From Vibrio sp. 10N (GTDB lineage Bacteria; Pseudomonadota; Gammaproteobacteria; Enterobacterales; Vibrionaceae): a DNA stretch of 64,000 bases. Made by a program: the position numbers and the translations under genes. Positions 25,670 through 35,040 of this stretch are shown piece after piece; the stretch's first letter is position 1, and every line of letters begins with the position of its first letter. The stretch covers positions 1,364,001-1,428,000 of the forward strand of contig NZ_BTPM01000001.1 in assembly GCF_036245475.1 (NCBI RefSeq). Direction: 5' to 3'. Under the pieces are notes generated by a model. That model was not told the DNA's origin. It saw only the letters and a list, made by a program, of their open reading frames with translations, and did not search any database.

Positions 25670-26626
25670 ATGAAAAGTGGAGAACAGCAAGGACAATTTC
25701 TGTTGCGCCTGTCATGTGACACGCTATTGTTTACCCTAGAATTTTTACAAAGTTGTGCCAAAGGATTAGACGCGATTGAGCCAGACCAAGTGGTTTGCGA
25801 AAACTCGCAGGGTATTTTTAAGGACTTTGGTAATGGCTTTTACGCCTATTACAACCATCAAGAAGATGAGCAGACTCTTGTCTTAAAGTGCAGAGTAGGT
25901 TCAGCGGTGCTTCAAGTCTTATGCCCCATTGAAACGGATAAAGTGATGGTCATACCCGCTCACTTAGAGTTGCCGTGTATAGACACTCAGAACAGCACTC
26001 TTAAAAACGATTTTGTTGGCTACTCAATGCTCAGTGACGGCACTGCGATGATTCCGCTAGATAACTTATGCCGCAGCGCATCCCAAAGTGTAGCGAATAA
26101 CGAGAAGCTTGATTTTGTCGGAGTGCATTCGATAGAAGCAGGGTACTGTTGTGATGTTACTCCTCGTTATTTATTGGTGTACCCCAACCAGATCTCCACT
26201 CCGCCGCGTTCTGAGTTGTGTCAGTTAATATTGTCATTTCAGAGCGCGAGGTCTAAAACTGCCTTCAGATTATCGATCTGCCTTGACCTTTCTCACTTTT
26301 CAAATCTTTTACCTTCCAGGGTAAGTCTCTCATCTGAAATCAACTGCATTGAACAAAAAGAACTCACCCAGCTAACGCCCTCAGTGGCGAGCCCTATTGC
26401 CTTTGTGGACTCGGTGTTTTGCTTGGAGCACCGTCAGCTTTTGCTACCTCAAGCAGATGGTTCTTTCATTGACCTGCTGGGTAAAGCTGCCCCATCGACA
26501 CAAAGAAGTTTTGTGTATTCTATCTGTGATGGAGTAGAACATGTAGCGACGGGGATAGTTGTAGCGAGCAGTGCAAGTCTAGTAAAGGCAAAAGAGAATC
26601 GACCCCAAGCAAATACCCAACTCTAA
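25670..26626 (+). CDS. hypothetical protein between EAL and H-NOX genes
   Basis: A 318-residue soluble protein without recognised domain. ATG at 25670 follows TGAGGAG, a strong site, 31 bases after the EAL stop. The segment FVGYSMLSDGTAMIPLDNLC near residue 125 is reminiscent of the closing motif of CheA P5/CheW-like regulatory domains (GATxLGDGxxxLIxDxxxL), and the second half (LCQLILSFQSARSKTAFRLSI...) could be a second, poorer copy; this is a weak resemblance. If real, it would be a coupling or scaffold protein. Position suggests a role in the NO/c-di-GMP circuit. Confidence 0.8.
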   Translation: MKSGEQQGQFLLRLSCDTLLFTLEFLQSCAKGLDAIEPDQVVCENSQGIFKDFGNGFYAYYNHQEDEQTLVLKCRVGSAVLQVLCPIETDKVMVIPAHLELPCIDTQNSTLKNDFVGYSMLSDGTAMIPLDNLCRSASQSVANNEKLDFVGVHSIEAGYCCDVTPRYLLVYPNQISTPPRSELCQLILSFQSARSKTAFRLSICLDLSHFSNLLPSRVSLSSEINCIEQKELTQLTPSVASPIAFVDSVFCLEHRQLLLPQADGSFIDLLGKAAPSTQRSFVYSICDGVEHVATGIVVASSASLVKAKENRPQANTQL

Positions 26627-26792
26627 CGTCGTGATCTTTACAGTGCTCCTCGCTTAAAGAGAGGAAAAAATTGGGTGCGCTTATTAATTGATAATTAACA
26701 ATATATGGAAAACACTAAATAATTGTCCTAATACTTTAGAGTGTCCCATTAAATATCCCACCTAGTGCGTTTCACTGACACGGAGAAGATGA

Positions 26793-27332
26793 ATGAAAGG
26801 AATTATATTTACTGAATTCATGGAGTTGGTTGAGGAAAAGTTTGGTCTGGACGTCCTAGATGAAGTGCTTGAAATGTCCAATGATGAGGGGATCTACACC
26901 GCCGTGGGCAGTTATGATCATAAAGATCTTGTGAAGCTCATTGTCAATTTAAGTAAGAAGACAGAAATTGACCCAGCAACATTACAGCAAGTCTTTGGAC
27001 AAACCGTATTCAAAACTCTTTTAGCGTCGATTCCTGGAAGTGCCAGTATTGGAAATAGTCGTTCGACTTTTCAGTTTATTCGCCATGTTGAAGACTATAT
27101 TCACGTGGAAGTGAAAAAACTGTACTCCGATGCCGAACCTCCTAAATTTCACTTTATTAGCGAATCAGAGACTGAAATGGTGATGGATTATCAAAGTGCG
27201 CGTTGTATGTCACATGTTTGTTTAGGTCTTATCGAAGGGTGTGCTGAGCATTTTGGAGAGAAACTCAAAGTAGAGATGGTGCCACAAACGGACGACAACA
27301 GTATTGTAAGATTTAGCCTCACGTTGGTTTGA
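26793..27332 (+). CDS. H-NOX haem nitric oxide sensor
   Basis: A 179-residue haem protein. The axial ligand is H104 in VEDYIHVEVKKLY, the haem-propionate clamp is Y133-x-S135-x-R137 (DYQSARCMSH), and the start MKGIIFTEFMELVEEKFGLDVLDEVL is the usual N-terminal helix. These residues fit stand-alone H-NOX proteins of facultative bacteria, which bind NO selectively and control a partner kinase or cyclase. The gene lies 7 bases before the hybrid kinase gene, the standard arrangement. A good ribosome-binding site (GGAGAAG) precedes the ATG. A conserved cysteine pair for zinc seems partly present (C138, C143 region). Confidence 0.95.
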   Translation: MKGIIFTEFMELVEEKFGLDVLDEVLEMSNDEGIYTAVGSYDHKDLVKLIVNLSKKTEIDPATLQQVFGQTVFKTLLASIPGSASIGNSRSTFQFIRHVEDYIHVEVKKLYSDAEPPKFHFISESETEMVMDYQSARCMSHVCLGLIEGCAEHFGEKLKVEMVPQTDDNSIVRFSLTLV

Positions 27333-27339
27333 GGGTAGT

Positions 27340-29046
27340 ATGCCAAGCAGTTCAGCGATTGAGCGAAAACTTAAACGTGAAATAGCGGCTAGAAAAGCAG
27401 CAGAGAGCTTACTTGAACAAAAGAGTCTCGAGCTTTTTAATGCAAATCAGCAGTTAGAGGTTGCGCTAAAACAAACAGAGGCGCGCTCGGAAGCGAGTTT
27501 CAAGCGGCTTGAATTTCAGCAGAAAATAGAGCGGATACTGATTCATTTCGGCAGGACCTTTTTGCGCGCTAACTTAGATGATGTCCTTATGATTGAGTTG
27601 GTGAATCAGTTGGCAGGTGTGGCTGGTGATGTTGCTTGCTCTATTGTATTGCCTAATGTGTTATTGCCGACACTCACCCAAACTCACTATCAGACCCCAA
27701 AATACACTCAACTCGTTGTCTCTGAGAAATGTACGACATCTTGTATATCTATAGAGTTAGAGCAAAAAGTCATTGGTAAGCTTGAGTTGGTAGTGATCGA
27801 AACAACTTTCGATATGGACTTTGTTAACAGCCAGATGTCGTTAGTTTGTGATCTGCTCGCAAGCTCAATCAACCGTCAAGTCATCAACCAAAGATTGGTT
27901 GAATCCAAGGAGCGTGCAGAAGCATCCGAGCGCTCTACAAGAGAGTTCTTAGCCATGATTAACCATGAGCTTCGCACCCCGTTAAATGGCTTACTTGGAA
28001 GCGTTGAGCTGCTAGCGGACACTGGGTTGTCTGAGGCTCAAAAAGACCTGCACCACAACCTTAGTCAATCAGGTCAGTTGCTACGGGCTATCATTAATGA
28101 TTTGCTCGACTTCAGTAAAATTGATGCCGGTATGTTGGAGTTGATTGAATCTACCTTCAGTTGGAGCACTTTAGAGTCGACGTTAAACAGTATCTTTGAA
28201 CACAAAGCGCAAGAGAAACAGATTGGATTTACGATTGAAACGCAAAATCTCGATAATCAGCAGATTAAAGGCGATTTAGAACGTATCACCCAAATTTTCG
28301 TTAACTTGATTGGTAATGCAATTAAGTTTACCGACAAAGGTAAAGTGGGAGTGCGAGTTGAAAACAGCGTGAATGGCATTCTAGTGGCGGTGACGGATAC
28401 TGGAATAGGTATAAGTGAGGCTGCGCAAAAGAAGCTATTTCAACCCTTTACTCAGGCGGATCGATCCAGTTCACGAAATTATGAAGGCACCGGGTTAGGC
28501 TTGGCTATCTGTCGTCGATTAGTGGAGTTGATGGGGGGGGATATTTCTCTGGAGAGCAAGCTAGGTGAGGGGACGACATTTCATGTGTTTTTGCCGCTGA
28601 AAACTGAAATGCTTCAAGCTGAAGCCAAAACGGTACAGGCTGAGAATAGTCAAGAACCGGACTTTTCTTCTTTGAAAATTTTAGTGGTAGATGACATCAA
28701 GATGAACCAAGTCATTATCACCCAAATGTTAAGTAAGCTGGGTATTTCGCCAGACCTAGCCGTGAATGGACTGGAAGCCGTTGAGCATGCCAGCAAGCAA
28801 CAGTACGATATTATTTTCATGGATTGTCGCATGCCGGTGATGGACGGTTTTGAAGCAACCAAGCGTCTGCGCAGTGCTAAGTATCTTAAGCCAATCGTGG
28901 CGCTTACTGCGGGCACCACGACGGAAGAGCGGCAAAACTGCTACGATGTAGGCATGGATGACATACTTTCCAAACCCTACACCGCAAAGGATCTGACTCA
29001 AACACTCGCTAAGTGGGGGCCAAATTTCGGGTTAGAGGCTATCTAG
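27340..29046 (+). CDS. hqsK: H-NOX-associated hybrid histidine kinase (HqsK/HnoK type)
   Basis: A 568-residue cytoplasmic hybrid kinase with no membrane segment, as expected for a kinase inhibited by soluble H-NOX. The N-terminal 55 residues are a coiled coil; residues about 60-185 form a GAF-like region; HisKA follows with H209 in FLAMINHELRTPLNG; the ATPase has NLIGNAIKFTDKG, DTGIGIS and EGTGLGLAICRRL; a receiver at about 440-565 has phospho-acceptor D495 in IIFMDCRMPVMDG and the lysine in LSKPY. There is no HPt domain, so phosphate must go to a separate protein; in Vibrio harveyi the equivalent HqsK feeds LuxU. GAGGG precedes the ATG. Confidence 0.9.
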   Translation: MPSSSAIERKLKREIAARKAAESLLEQKSLELFNANQQLEVALKQTEARSEASFKRLEFQQKIERILIHFGRTFLRANLDDVLMIELVNQLAGVAGDVACSIVLPNVLLPTLTQTHYQTPKYTQLVVSEKCTTSCISIELEQKVIGKLELVVIETTFDMDFVNSQMSLVCDLLASSINRQVINQRLVESKERAEASERSTREFLAMINHELRTPLNGLLGSVELLADTGLSEAQKDLHHNLSQSGQLLRAIINDLLDFSKIDAGMLELIESTFSWSTLESTLNSIFEHKAQEKQIGFTIETQNLDNQQIKGDLERITQIFVNLIGNAIKFTDKGKVGVRVENSVNGILVAVTDTGIGISEAAQKKLFQPFTQADRSSSRNYEGTGLGLAICRRLVELMGGDISLESKLGEGTTFHVFLPLKTEMLQAEAKTVQAENSQEPDFSSLKILVVDDIKMNQVIITQMLSKLGISPDLAVNGLEAVEHASKQQYDIIFMDCRMPVMDGFEATKRLRSAKYLKPIVALTAGTTTEERQNCYDVGMDDILSKPYTAKDLTQTLAKWGPNFGLEAI

Positions 29047-30438
29047 AATAGGCAGTATTTTGCCTAGTTTATGGTAGGTCTCTTGGTACTCATCTTCACA
29101 GTGACTGTCAGCCACAATACCGCCGCCAGCCCAGGCATAAATTTCCCCTTGAGTCGCAATAAGCGTTCGAATTGTAATGCTGGTATCCATTACGCCGTGT
29201 GCGCTGATATAGCCGATACTGCCGCAGTATACGCTACGTCGGTGTGGCTCAAGCTCTTCGATAATTTCCATCGCTCGTATTTTTGGCGCTCCGGTGATCG
29301 AACCACCAGGAAAGCAAGCTCGCAATAAATCGGTCGCTTGATATTGACTGTCTAGCTCGCCCGTTACTGTGCTTACTAAGTGATGCACGGCAGGAAAGCT
29401 TTCAATCTCAAATAGCTTGGGCACTTTTACCGAACCAGGTTTTGCCACTCGACCAATGTCATTTCTTAATAAGTCGACAATCATCAAATTTTCTGCCTGA
29501 TCTTTTGGTGCATTGGCAAGATCAAGAGCGCTGTTCTGGTCTTGAATCGAGTCACTAAACCTTGGCCTAGTCCCTTTGATTGGCTTGGTTTCAATGATGC
29601 GGTTATGCAGCTGTAGGAAGCGCTCAGGTGAGATGCTAATGATCGCGCTGTCTTCGGTACGAATAAATGCGCTAAATGGCGCTTGGTTATGTTCATCGAG
29701 CACTTCGAAAGCGTGCCATTCACTGCCCACATATTTAGCGCAATGTCGCTGCGCGAGATTAATCTGGTAGCTGTCACCGGCAGCCAGGTACTCTTTCACA
29801 GCGTTGAAACGTTGTTGGTAGCCCGTTTGGGTCATGTTTGACTGCCAAGGTGTTGTTAGCTTGAACGGCGGTTGAGCTTGCATTTTCTGGCTCTGCAGCC
29901 AATTAAGGTGCCTGTGTGGTTCACTCCCTACAATCACCGCTTTTTGCTGTTGGTGGTCAACCATTAGTGCCCAGCTGTAAATACCCACAGCCATATCAGG
30001 AGCGGCAATATCATGGCTTGCTATGGCAGGAATGCGTTCAACTCGCCTACCAAGGTCATACGAAAAATAACCTAGAGCACCGCCAACAAACGGCCACTCA
30101 GTTTCGATGATAGAGCGCCCGAGTTTTGCATCGATTAAGCGATCAATGAGTGTGAACGGATCGTCCTGACTGGTCTGCTCTTCTCCATCACAGTCAATTT
30201 TTGATTGATTACCAAAGGTTTGCACCGTTGCAATGGGATTAGCGACCAAAATATCGAATCGATTATTCTCATGCTCTAGTGTCGATGATTTTAACAACAT
30301 CGCCCACGGTAGCTGTTCGATAGTCGTAAAGTATTGCTTGGCTAAATCTGGCTGGTATGGCAGGTCAACGAATTGAATAGATTGGCTTTCTTTTTTGTTC
30401 ATTTGCTTAAACTGTGACAGAAACGTTGTCGCACTCAT
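29032..30438 (-). CDS. pabB: aminodeoxychorismate synthase component I
   Basis: A chorismate-binding enzyme (468 residues in the long frame) that with PabA converts chorismate and glutamine to 4-amino-4-deoxychorismate for folate synthesis. Visible motifs are ETKPIKGTRPR (with the lysine of the PIKGT signature), LMIVDLLRNDIGRV, FPGGSITGAPKIRAM and GGGIVADSHCEDEYQET. The E. coli start aligns better with the internal ATG at 30402 (MNKKESQSIQFVDL, 456 residues), so the true protein may begin there; neither ATG has a good ribosome-binding site. Its 3' end overlaps the convergent kinase gene by 15 bases. No pabA is nearby. Confidence 0.94.
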   Translation of the reverse strand: MSATTFLSQFKQMNKKESQSIQFVDLPYQPDLAKQYFTTIEQLPWAMLLKSSTLEHENNRFDILVANPIATVQTFGNQSKIDCDGEEQTSQDDPFTLIDRLIDAKLGRSIIETEWPFVGGALGYFSYDLGRRVERIPAIASHDIAAPDMAVGIYSWALMVDHQQQKAVIVGSEPHRHLNWLQSQKMQAQPPFKLTTPWQSNMTQTGYQQRFNAVKEYLAAGDSYQINLAQRHCAKYVGSEWHAFEVLDEHNQAPFSAFIRTEDSAIISISPERFLQLHNRIIETKPIKGTRPRFSDSIQDQNSALDLANAPKDQAENLMIVDLLRNDIGRVAKPGSVKVPKLFEIESFPAVHHLVSTVTGELDSQYQATDLLRACFPGGSITGAPKIRAMEIIEELEPHRRSVYCGSIGYISAHGVMDTSITIRTLIATQGEIYAWAGGGIVADSHCEDEYQETYHKLGKILPILDSL

Positions 30439-30643
30439 GGCGCATAGTGGAAAGCAAGAGTATCATATTTTCACAACAAAAAGTCGGACATTTAGCCCTG
30501 AAAAAACTACGGTTAAAGTGAGTATTGCCTAGCGCTATACTCATAGTAGTTACTCGCTTATTGCTGTTTTTGGACAGACGGATAAGCGTCGATAGGCTAA
30601 ATAGTGCGACCTCCTGGAAGCTAAAATTATAAAGAGGTATTCA

Positions 30644-32164
30644 ATGGCGGTTATTCGTAAAGAAGATGTGATCAGCTCCGTCGCTGATGCATTGCAATAC
30701 ATCTCGTATTACCATCCCCTCGATTTTGTTCAAGCCCTAGACAAAGCTTATCAAAAGGAAGAGAGCCAAGCGGCGAAAGACGCTATCGCTCAAATCTTAA
30801 TTAACTCTCGCATGTCGGCAGAAGGCCACAGACCTATTTGCCAAGATACGGGTATCGTAACCTGTTTCGTGAATATTGGTATGAATGTTCAGTGGGACAG
30901 TGACCTTACCGTACAAGAGATGATTGATGAAGGTGTTCGTCAAGGTTACACCAACCCAGACAACCCGCTTCGTGCATCGGTTCTTAAAGATCCTGCGGGC
31001 AAGCGCATCAACACCAAAGACAATACGCCTGCGGTAGTGCACATCAACATGGTGCCAGGCGATAAAGTCGAAATCCAAATTGCGGCTAAAGGCGGCGGTT
31101 CTGAAAATAAAACCAAGATGGTGATGTTAAACCCATCAGACGATATTGCTGAATGGGTAGAGAAAACATTGCCAACAATGGGTGCTGGTTGGTGTCCACC
31201 TGGCATGCTTGGCATTGGTATTGGCGGTACGGCAGAAAAAGCGGCGGTACTGGCAAAAGAATCCCTAATGGAGAATATCGATATTCAAGAGCTTATCGAT
31301 CGCGGCCCACAGAATGCGGAAGAAGAGCTTCGTCTCGACATCTTCAACCGAGTGAACAAACTCGGTATCGGTGCACAAGGTCTTGGCGGTCTGACGACGG
31401 TTGTTGATGTGAAAATCAAGACAGCGCCAACACACGCGGCGTCAAAGCCTGTGTGTATGATTCCAAATTGTGCGGCAACACGTCACGTTCACTTTACTCT
31501 TGATGGTTCGGGCCCGGCTGAGCTGACGCCGCCAAAACTTGAAGAGTGGCCAGAGATCACGTGGGAAGCGGGCGAAAACACCCGTCGTGTAAACCTTGAC
31601 GAAATCACTAAAGAAGACGTTCAAGAGTGGAAAACGGGTGAAACACTGCTGTTAACAGGTAAAATTCTGACAGGTCGTGATGCGGCGCATAAACGCATTC
31701 AGGGCATGCTAGAAAGTGGTGAAGGTCTACCTGAAGGTGTCGACTTTAAAGGCAAGTTCATTTACTACGTGGGCCCTGTTGATGCAGTCGGCGATGAAGC
31801 TGTAGGTCCAGCGGGTCCGACAACATCGACGCGTATGGATAAGTTCACGGACATGATGCTGTCTGAAACGGGTCTAACCGGTATGATTGGTAAAGCCGAG
31901 CGTGGTCCAGCAGCGATTGAGTCAATCAAGGAACACAAAGCTGTGTACCTAATGGCGGTCGGTGGTGCTGCTTACTTGGTCGCGAAAGCAATCAAGAAAG
32001 CCAAAGTTGTCGCATTTGAAGATTTGGGTATGGAAGCGATTTACGAGTTTGAAGTCGAAGACATGCCAGTCACTGTCGCGGTGGATTCAAGCGGAGCGAA
32101 TGCTCACCAAATTGGTCCAGATACGTGGAAAGTGAAAATCGCGGAAGCGGAAAACGCATCCTAG
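30644..32164 (+). CDS. fumarate hydratase, class I iron-sulphur type
   Basis: A 506-residue single-chain fumarase that fuses the alpha (TtdA-like) and beta (TtdB-like) parts. The N-terminal part has HRPICQDTGIVTCF, KGGGSENKTKMVML, WCPPGMLGIGIGGT and KPVCMIPNCAATRH with the cysteines for the [4Fe-4S] cluster; the C-terminal part has GKILTGRDAAHKRI, YYVGPVDA, GPTTSTRMD and GKAERG. It interconverts fumarate and malate in the TCA cycle. It is closer to the 500-residue proteobacterial class I enzymes than to E. coli FumA/FumB, so I give no symbol, although vibrio annotations often use fumB. AAAGAGG precedes the ATG, and a strong terminator follows. Confidence 0.95.
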   Translation: MAVIRKEDVISSVADALQYISYYHPLDFVQALDKAYQKEESQAAKDAIAQILINSRMSAEGHRPICQDTGIVTCFVNIGMNVQWDSDLTVQEMIDEGVRQGYTNPDNPLRASVLKDPAGKRINTKDNTPAVVHINMVPGDKVEIQIAAKGGGSENKTKMVMLNPSDDIAEWVEKTLPTMGAGWCPPGMLGIGIGGTAEKAAVLAKESLMENIDIQELIDRGPQNAEEELRLDIFNRVNKLGIGAQGLGGLTTVVDVKIKTAPTHAASKPVCMIPNCAATRHVHFTLDGSGPAELTPPKLEEWPEITWEAGENTRRVNLDEITKEDVQEWKTGETLLLTGKILTGRDAAHKRIQGMLESGEGLPEGVDFKGKFIYYVGPVDAVGDEAVGPAGPTTSTRMDKFTDMMLSETGLTGMIGKAERGPAAIESIKEHKAVYLMAVGGAAYLVAKAIKKAKVVAFEDLGMEAIYEFEVEDMPVTVAVDSSGANAHQIGPDTWKVKIAEAENAS

Positions 32165-32173
32165 TTTGAGTTC

Positions 32174-32210
32174 AAAAAAGTGAGTGTGTGAAGACATACT
32201 CACTTTTTTT
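32174..32210 (+). terminator. intrinsic terminator of the fumarase gene
   Basis: Stem AGTGAGTGTGT/ACATACTCACT (one G-T pair) with loop GAAG, A6 before and T8 after, starting 10 bases after the stop codon. Confidence 0.92.
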
Positions 32211-32240
32211 TATCTCTATTTTTTTATAATTAGTTCAGAC

Positions 32241-32286
32241 ATATACCCAAGTAGCTTTTTGGCATCTTGAGGCAATTAGGGTATAT
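32241..32286. repeat. 46 bp dispersed vibrio palindrome
   Basis: ATATACCC...GGGTATAT arms enclose AAGTAGCTTTTTGGCATC and TTGAGGCAATTA. I recall this type of element (ATATACCCAAG...CAATTGGGTATAT) as a common intergenic repeat in vibrio genomes. A half copy, GTATATACCCAAGTAAGCC, lies near 51291-51309 upstream of the CLCA_X-like gene. Confidence 0.75.
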
Positions 32287-32318
32287 ACTCAAAGAAAAAG
32301 AACCAAGGAGAGTGCGAA

Positions 32319-32504
32319 ATGCCTCGATTTATACAAATATTACAAATCGCAGTACTGCTAGTAGTGGGTTTCTTTGTTGGCTATGACTTGATTTTACACG
32401 GGATCAGCATCTTCAACGAAAAGTACGTCACCATGGCGTGTGTGTTGACTGTGCTGCTTGAGATTGCGCTATTTGTTATCTATAAGCTCATTGAAGACGA
32501 CTAA
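32319..32504 (+). CDS. small two-helix membrane protein
   Basis: A 61-residue protein with membrane helices at about 6-27 (ILQIAVLLVVGFFVGYDLIL) and 36-57 (YVTMACVLTVLLEIALFVIY), joined by a short loop. AAGGAGAG at ideal distance before the ATG and a terminator right after the gene show that it is a true single-gene unit. No family is recognised; the YdhI/holin-like or channel subunit possibilities cannot be separated from the sequence. Confidence 0.82.
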   Translation: MPRFIQILQIAVLLVVGFFVGYDLILHGISIFNEKYVTMACVLTVLLEIALFVIYKLIEDD

Positions 32505-32530
32505 CATTTGATAGCGTTTCAAGAACTCTA

Positions 32531-32558
32531 AACCCCTGAATAATATCAGGGGTTTTTT
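32531..32558 (+). terminator. intrinsic terminator
   Basis: Stem AACCCCTGA/TCAGGGGTT with a 6-base loop and T6, 27 bases after the small membrane protein gene. Confidence 0.92.
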
Positions 32559-32623
32559 GTTCATGTTTGGTTAATCTCGTATAGTGCATACTGTTCCTTG
32601 TTATTTGTATCGGAGTAAGTTGA

Positions 32624-33997
32624 ATGAACCGCATTGGTCAAGAAGTCTCAGATTTGTTGCATCGAAGCCTAGATTCTCATGTTCGAATCGCTGTTACAGG
32701 TCTTTCGCGAGCGGGCAAGACAGCGTTTATCACCTCTTTGGTGAACCAGCTACTTCATACTTCTACTCACGATAACTTACCATTGCTAGAGTGCGCTCGA
32801 GATGGCCGACTTGTTGGCGCTAAACGCGTTCCTCAGTCTAATTTAATGGTACCGCGCTTTGCTTATGATGTTGCCATGGCGCAGCTGCACGCTGAGCCAC
32901 CTGAGTGGCCGCAGCCGACGCGTGATGTGAGTGAAATTCGCTTGGCGCTGAAATATAAGCCTGCGAAGGGCGCTAAGCGTTTATTAAGTAAAACATCGAC
33001 TCTCTATATTGATGTTATTGACTATCCAGGAGAGTGGCTGCTGGACTTGCCCCTACTCGATCTCTCTTTTGAAGAGTGGAGTGAGCTGCAGTTTGCTAAC
33101 CTGTCCGGCATTCGTAGTGAGTGCGCCCAAAGTTGGCTTGCAGCATTAGATGCGTTTGATGGTAAAGCAGAAGCCAACGAAAAAGTGATTGCTGAGATCT
33201 CTCAGGCCTTCACTGACTATCTGTTTGCTTGTAAAGATCGTGGGCTTCATTGGGTGCAACCCGGTCGCTTTGTGTTACCAGGAGAGCTTGCGGGGGCGCC
33301 TGTGCTGCAGTTTTTCCCGTGCAAGCCGTTGGCAGATAAATCAGACAAAAATAGCGGTTATGCCATGCTTAAGCGCCGCTACGAAGAGTATCAAACCAAA
33401 GTCGTTAAGCAGTTTTACAAAGAGCACTTTGCTACCTTCGACCGCCAAATAGTGCTGGTGGATTGCCTGCAGCCTTTGATGGCGGGTGACGAAGCGTTCA
33501 ATGATATGAAGCAAGCGCTTCAGCAGATCATGAAGAGCTTCCGGTATGGGCAATCAAATTTGTTAAGGCGTTTGTTTGCGTCGCGCATCGACAAAATTTT
33601 GTTTGCCGCCACCAAAGCAGACCATGTGACACCGAATCAACACGGTAATTTGGTCAGCCTATTACAGCAGATGGTTCACCCAGCATGGCAAGAAACGGCA
33701 TTTGAAAATATTGAAATGAGCTGCATGAGCGTCGCATCGATTCAGGCAACGGAAGCGGGTTTTGTCGGAAATGGCAGCAACAGCTCTCCCGCTTTGCGCG
33801 GCACGACATTGGATAACCAGACACTAACGCTCTATCCCGGTGATGTACCGGCAAGACTGCCGAAGCCCGATTTTTGGCAGCAAAGCGGGTTTGAGTTTAC
33901 CTCATTCAGACCCTTAGTGAGTGCACAAGATGCGCCATGCGGTCATATTCGCCTCGATAAAGCGATGCAGTATTTAATTGGAGACAAACTTCGATGA
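32624..33997 (+). CDS. ycjX: YcjX family P-loop NTPase (DUF463)
   Basis: A 457-residue cytoplasmic GTPase/ATPase-like protein. The Walker A motif is GLSRAGKTAF at residues 26-35, and IDVIDYPGEWLLDLPLL around residue 130 serves as the Walker B region with the DYPGE motif of this family; ILFAATKADHV looks like the NKxD-type guanine-recognition element (TKAD). In E. coli ycjX and ycjF follow the phage-shock psp genes and respond to membrane stress; no psp genes are seen here, only the pair. The stop overlaps the ycjF start by four bases. Confidence 0.93.
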   Translation: MNRIGQEVSDLLHRSLDSHVRIAVTGLSRAGKTAFITSLVNQLLHTSTHDNLPLLECARDGRLVGAKRVPQSNLMVPRFAYDVAMAQLHAEPPEWPQPTRDVSEIRLALKYKPAKGAKRLLSKTSTLYIDVIDYPGEWLLDLPLLDLSFEEWSELQFANLSGIRSECAQSWLAALDAFDGKAEANEKVIAEISQAFTDYLFACKDRGLHWVQPGRFVLPGELAGAPVLQFFPCKPLADKSDKNSGYAMLKRRYEEYQTKVVKQFYKEHFATFDRQIVLVDCLQPLMAGDEAFNDMKQALQQIMKSFRYGQSNLLRRLFASRIDKILFAATKADHVTPNQHGNLVSLLQQMVHPAWQETAFENIEMSCMSVASIQATEAGFVGNGSNSSPALRGTTLDNQTLTLYPGDVPARLPKPDFWQQSGFEFTSFRPLVSAQDAPCGHIRLDKAMQYLIGDKLR

Positions 33998-35013
33998 GTG
34001 ATTTGAAAAACAGAAAAGTCTTTGATGAAGATTTGTCTAATGCGGAGCCAACATTAGACATGAACAGCCAAAAGCTGTTTGAGCCTGAGCAAACCTTTGT
34101 ACCGGTTGAGCAGGTGGCTGTTGAAGACGAGAATGATACAAAGCTTGAAAAAACCATCCGCGGTAGCAGTAAGAAAGGCTGGATAGCGACAACATTCCTG
34201 ACCGCATTTGCCGGTCTAGTGGGCTGGCAGGCGATAGATAACGTGGTTACCGCTGCGACGACAGGCGACTATCTATCCCTTGGCTGGTCAGCGTTAGTGA
34301 CTGGCGTTGCTGTCATGGGGATTGGTGCATTTGGTAAAGAGCTATTCAAACTTCGTAAATTAAAGAATCATTTTTCAGTCCAAGAAGAGGCGCAAGCGTT
34401 ACTGGATAATGACGCGGTAGGCAAAGGCGAAAAGTTTTGTCAAAAGCTCGCGCATGAGGCATCTATACCTGCGGAGCATCCTGCTTTTGACCGCTGGCAA
34501 AATAGCGTGCACAGTGCCCACAGCGATGCGGAAGTGCTCGATATGTATCAATCTATGGTGCTGACAGAGCAGGACAAGAAGGCGATGGCATCGGTATCTA
34601 AGCTGTCAGGTGAAGCGGCGATTTTGGTGGCACTAAGCCCACTTGCTATCGCCGACATGCTCCTAATCGCATGGCGCAATTTCCGAATGATTGACAATAT
34701 CTCCGAGATTTATGGTGTTGAGCTCGGCTACTGGTCTCGCTTGAAGCTATTTAAGTTAGTGCTGGTCAATATTGCGATTGCAGGTGCAAGTGAGCTGGCG
34801 ATTGAATCAAGTGCTGACATATTGTCGATGAACTTGGCAGAAAAACTGTCAGCCCGTGCGGGGCAAGGTTTAGGTGTGGGTTTGGTGACGGCTCGTTTGG
34901 GGTTGAAGACCATCAGCTTGATGCGTCCAATCCCGTTTAAGCAGGAACAGACACCGCGACTTGGCTCAATCAGAAAGTCCGTGGTCGAAAGCCTAAAAAA
35001 CAAATTGAGCTAA
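33994..35013 (+). CDS. ycjF: YcjF family membrane protein (DUF697)
   Basis: A 339-residue inner-membrane protein. An acidic N-terminal tail of about 60 residues is followed by two close helices (about 66-86 ATTFLTAFAGLVGWQAIDNVV and 98-117 SALVTGVAVMGIGAFG), then a soluble helical part and a C-terminal DUF697 segment (SGEAAILVALSPLAIADMLLIAWRNFRMI...) with two more hydrophobic stretches. ATGA overlap with ycjX points to translational coupling and a complex of the two products. Function beyond a link to envelope stress is unknown. Confidence 0.92.
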   Translation: MSDLKNRKVFDEDLSNAEPTLDMNSQKLFEPEQTFVPVEQVAVEDENDTKLEKTIRGSSKKGWIATTFLTAFAGLVGWQAIDNVVTAATTGDYLSLGWSALVTGVAVMGIGAFGKELFKLRKLKNHFSVQEEAQALLDNDAVGKGEKFCQKLAHEASIPAEHPAFDRWQNSVHSAHSDAEVLDMYQSMVLTEQDKKAMASVSKLSGEAAILVALSPLAIADMLLIAWRNFRMIDNISEIYGVELGYWSRLKLFKLVLVNIAIAGASELAIESSADILSMNLAEKLSARAGQGLGVGLVTARLGLKTISLMRPIPFKQEQTPRLGSIRKSVVESLKNKLS

Positions 35014-35040
35014 TTCATCCCCTACATTCCGCTTAAGTGC

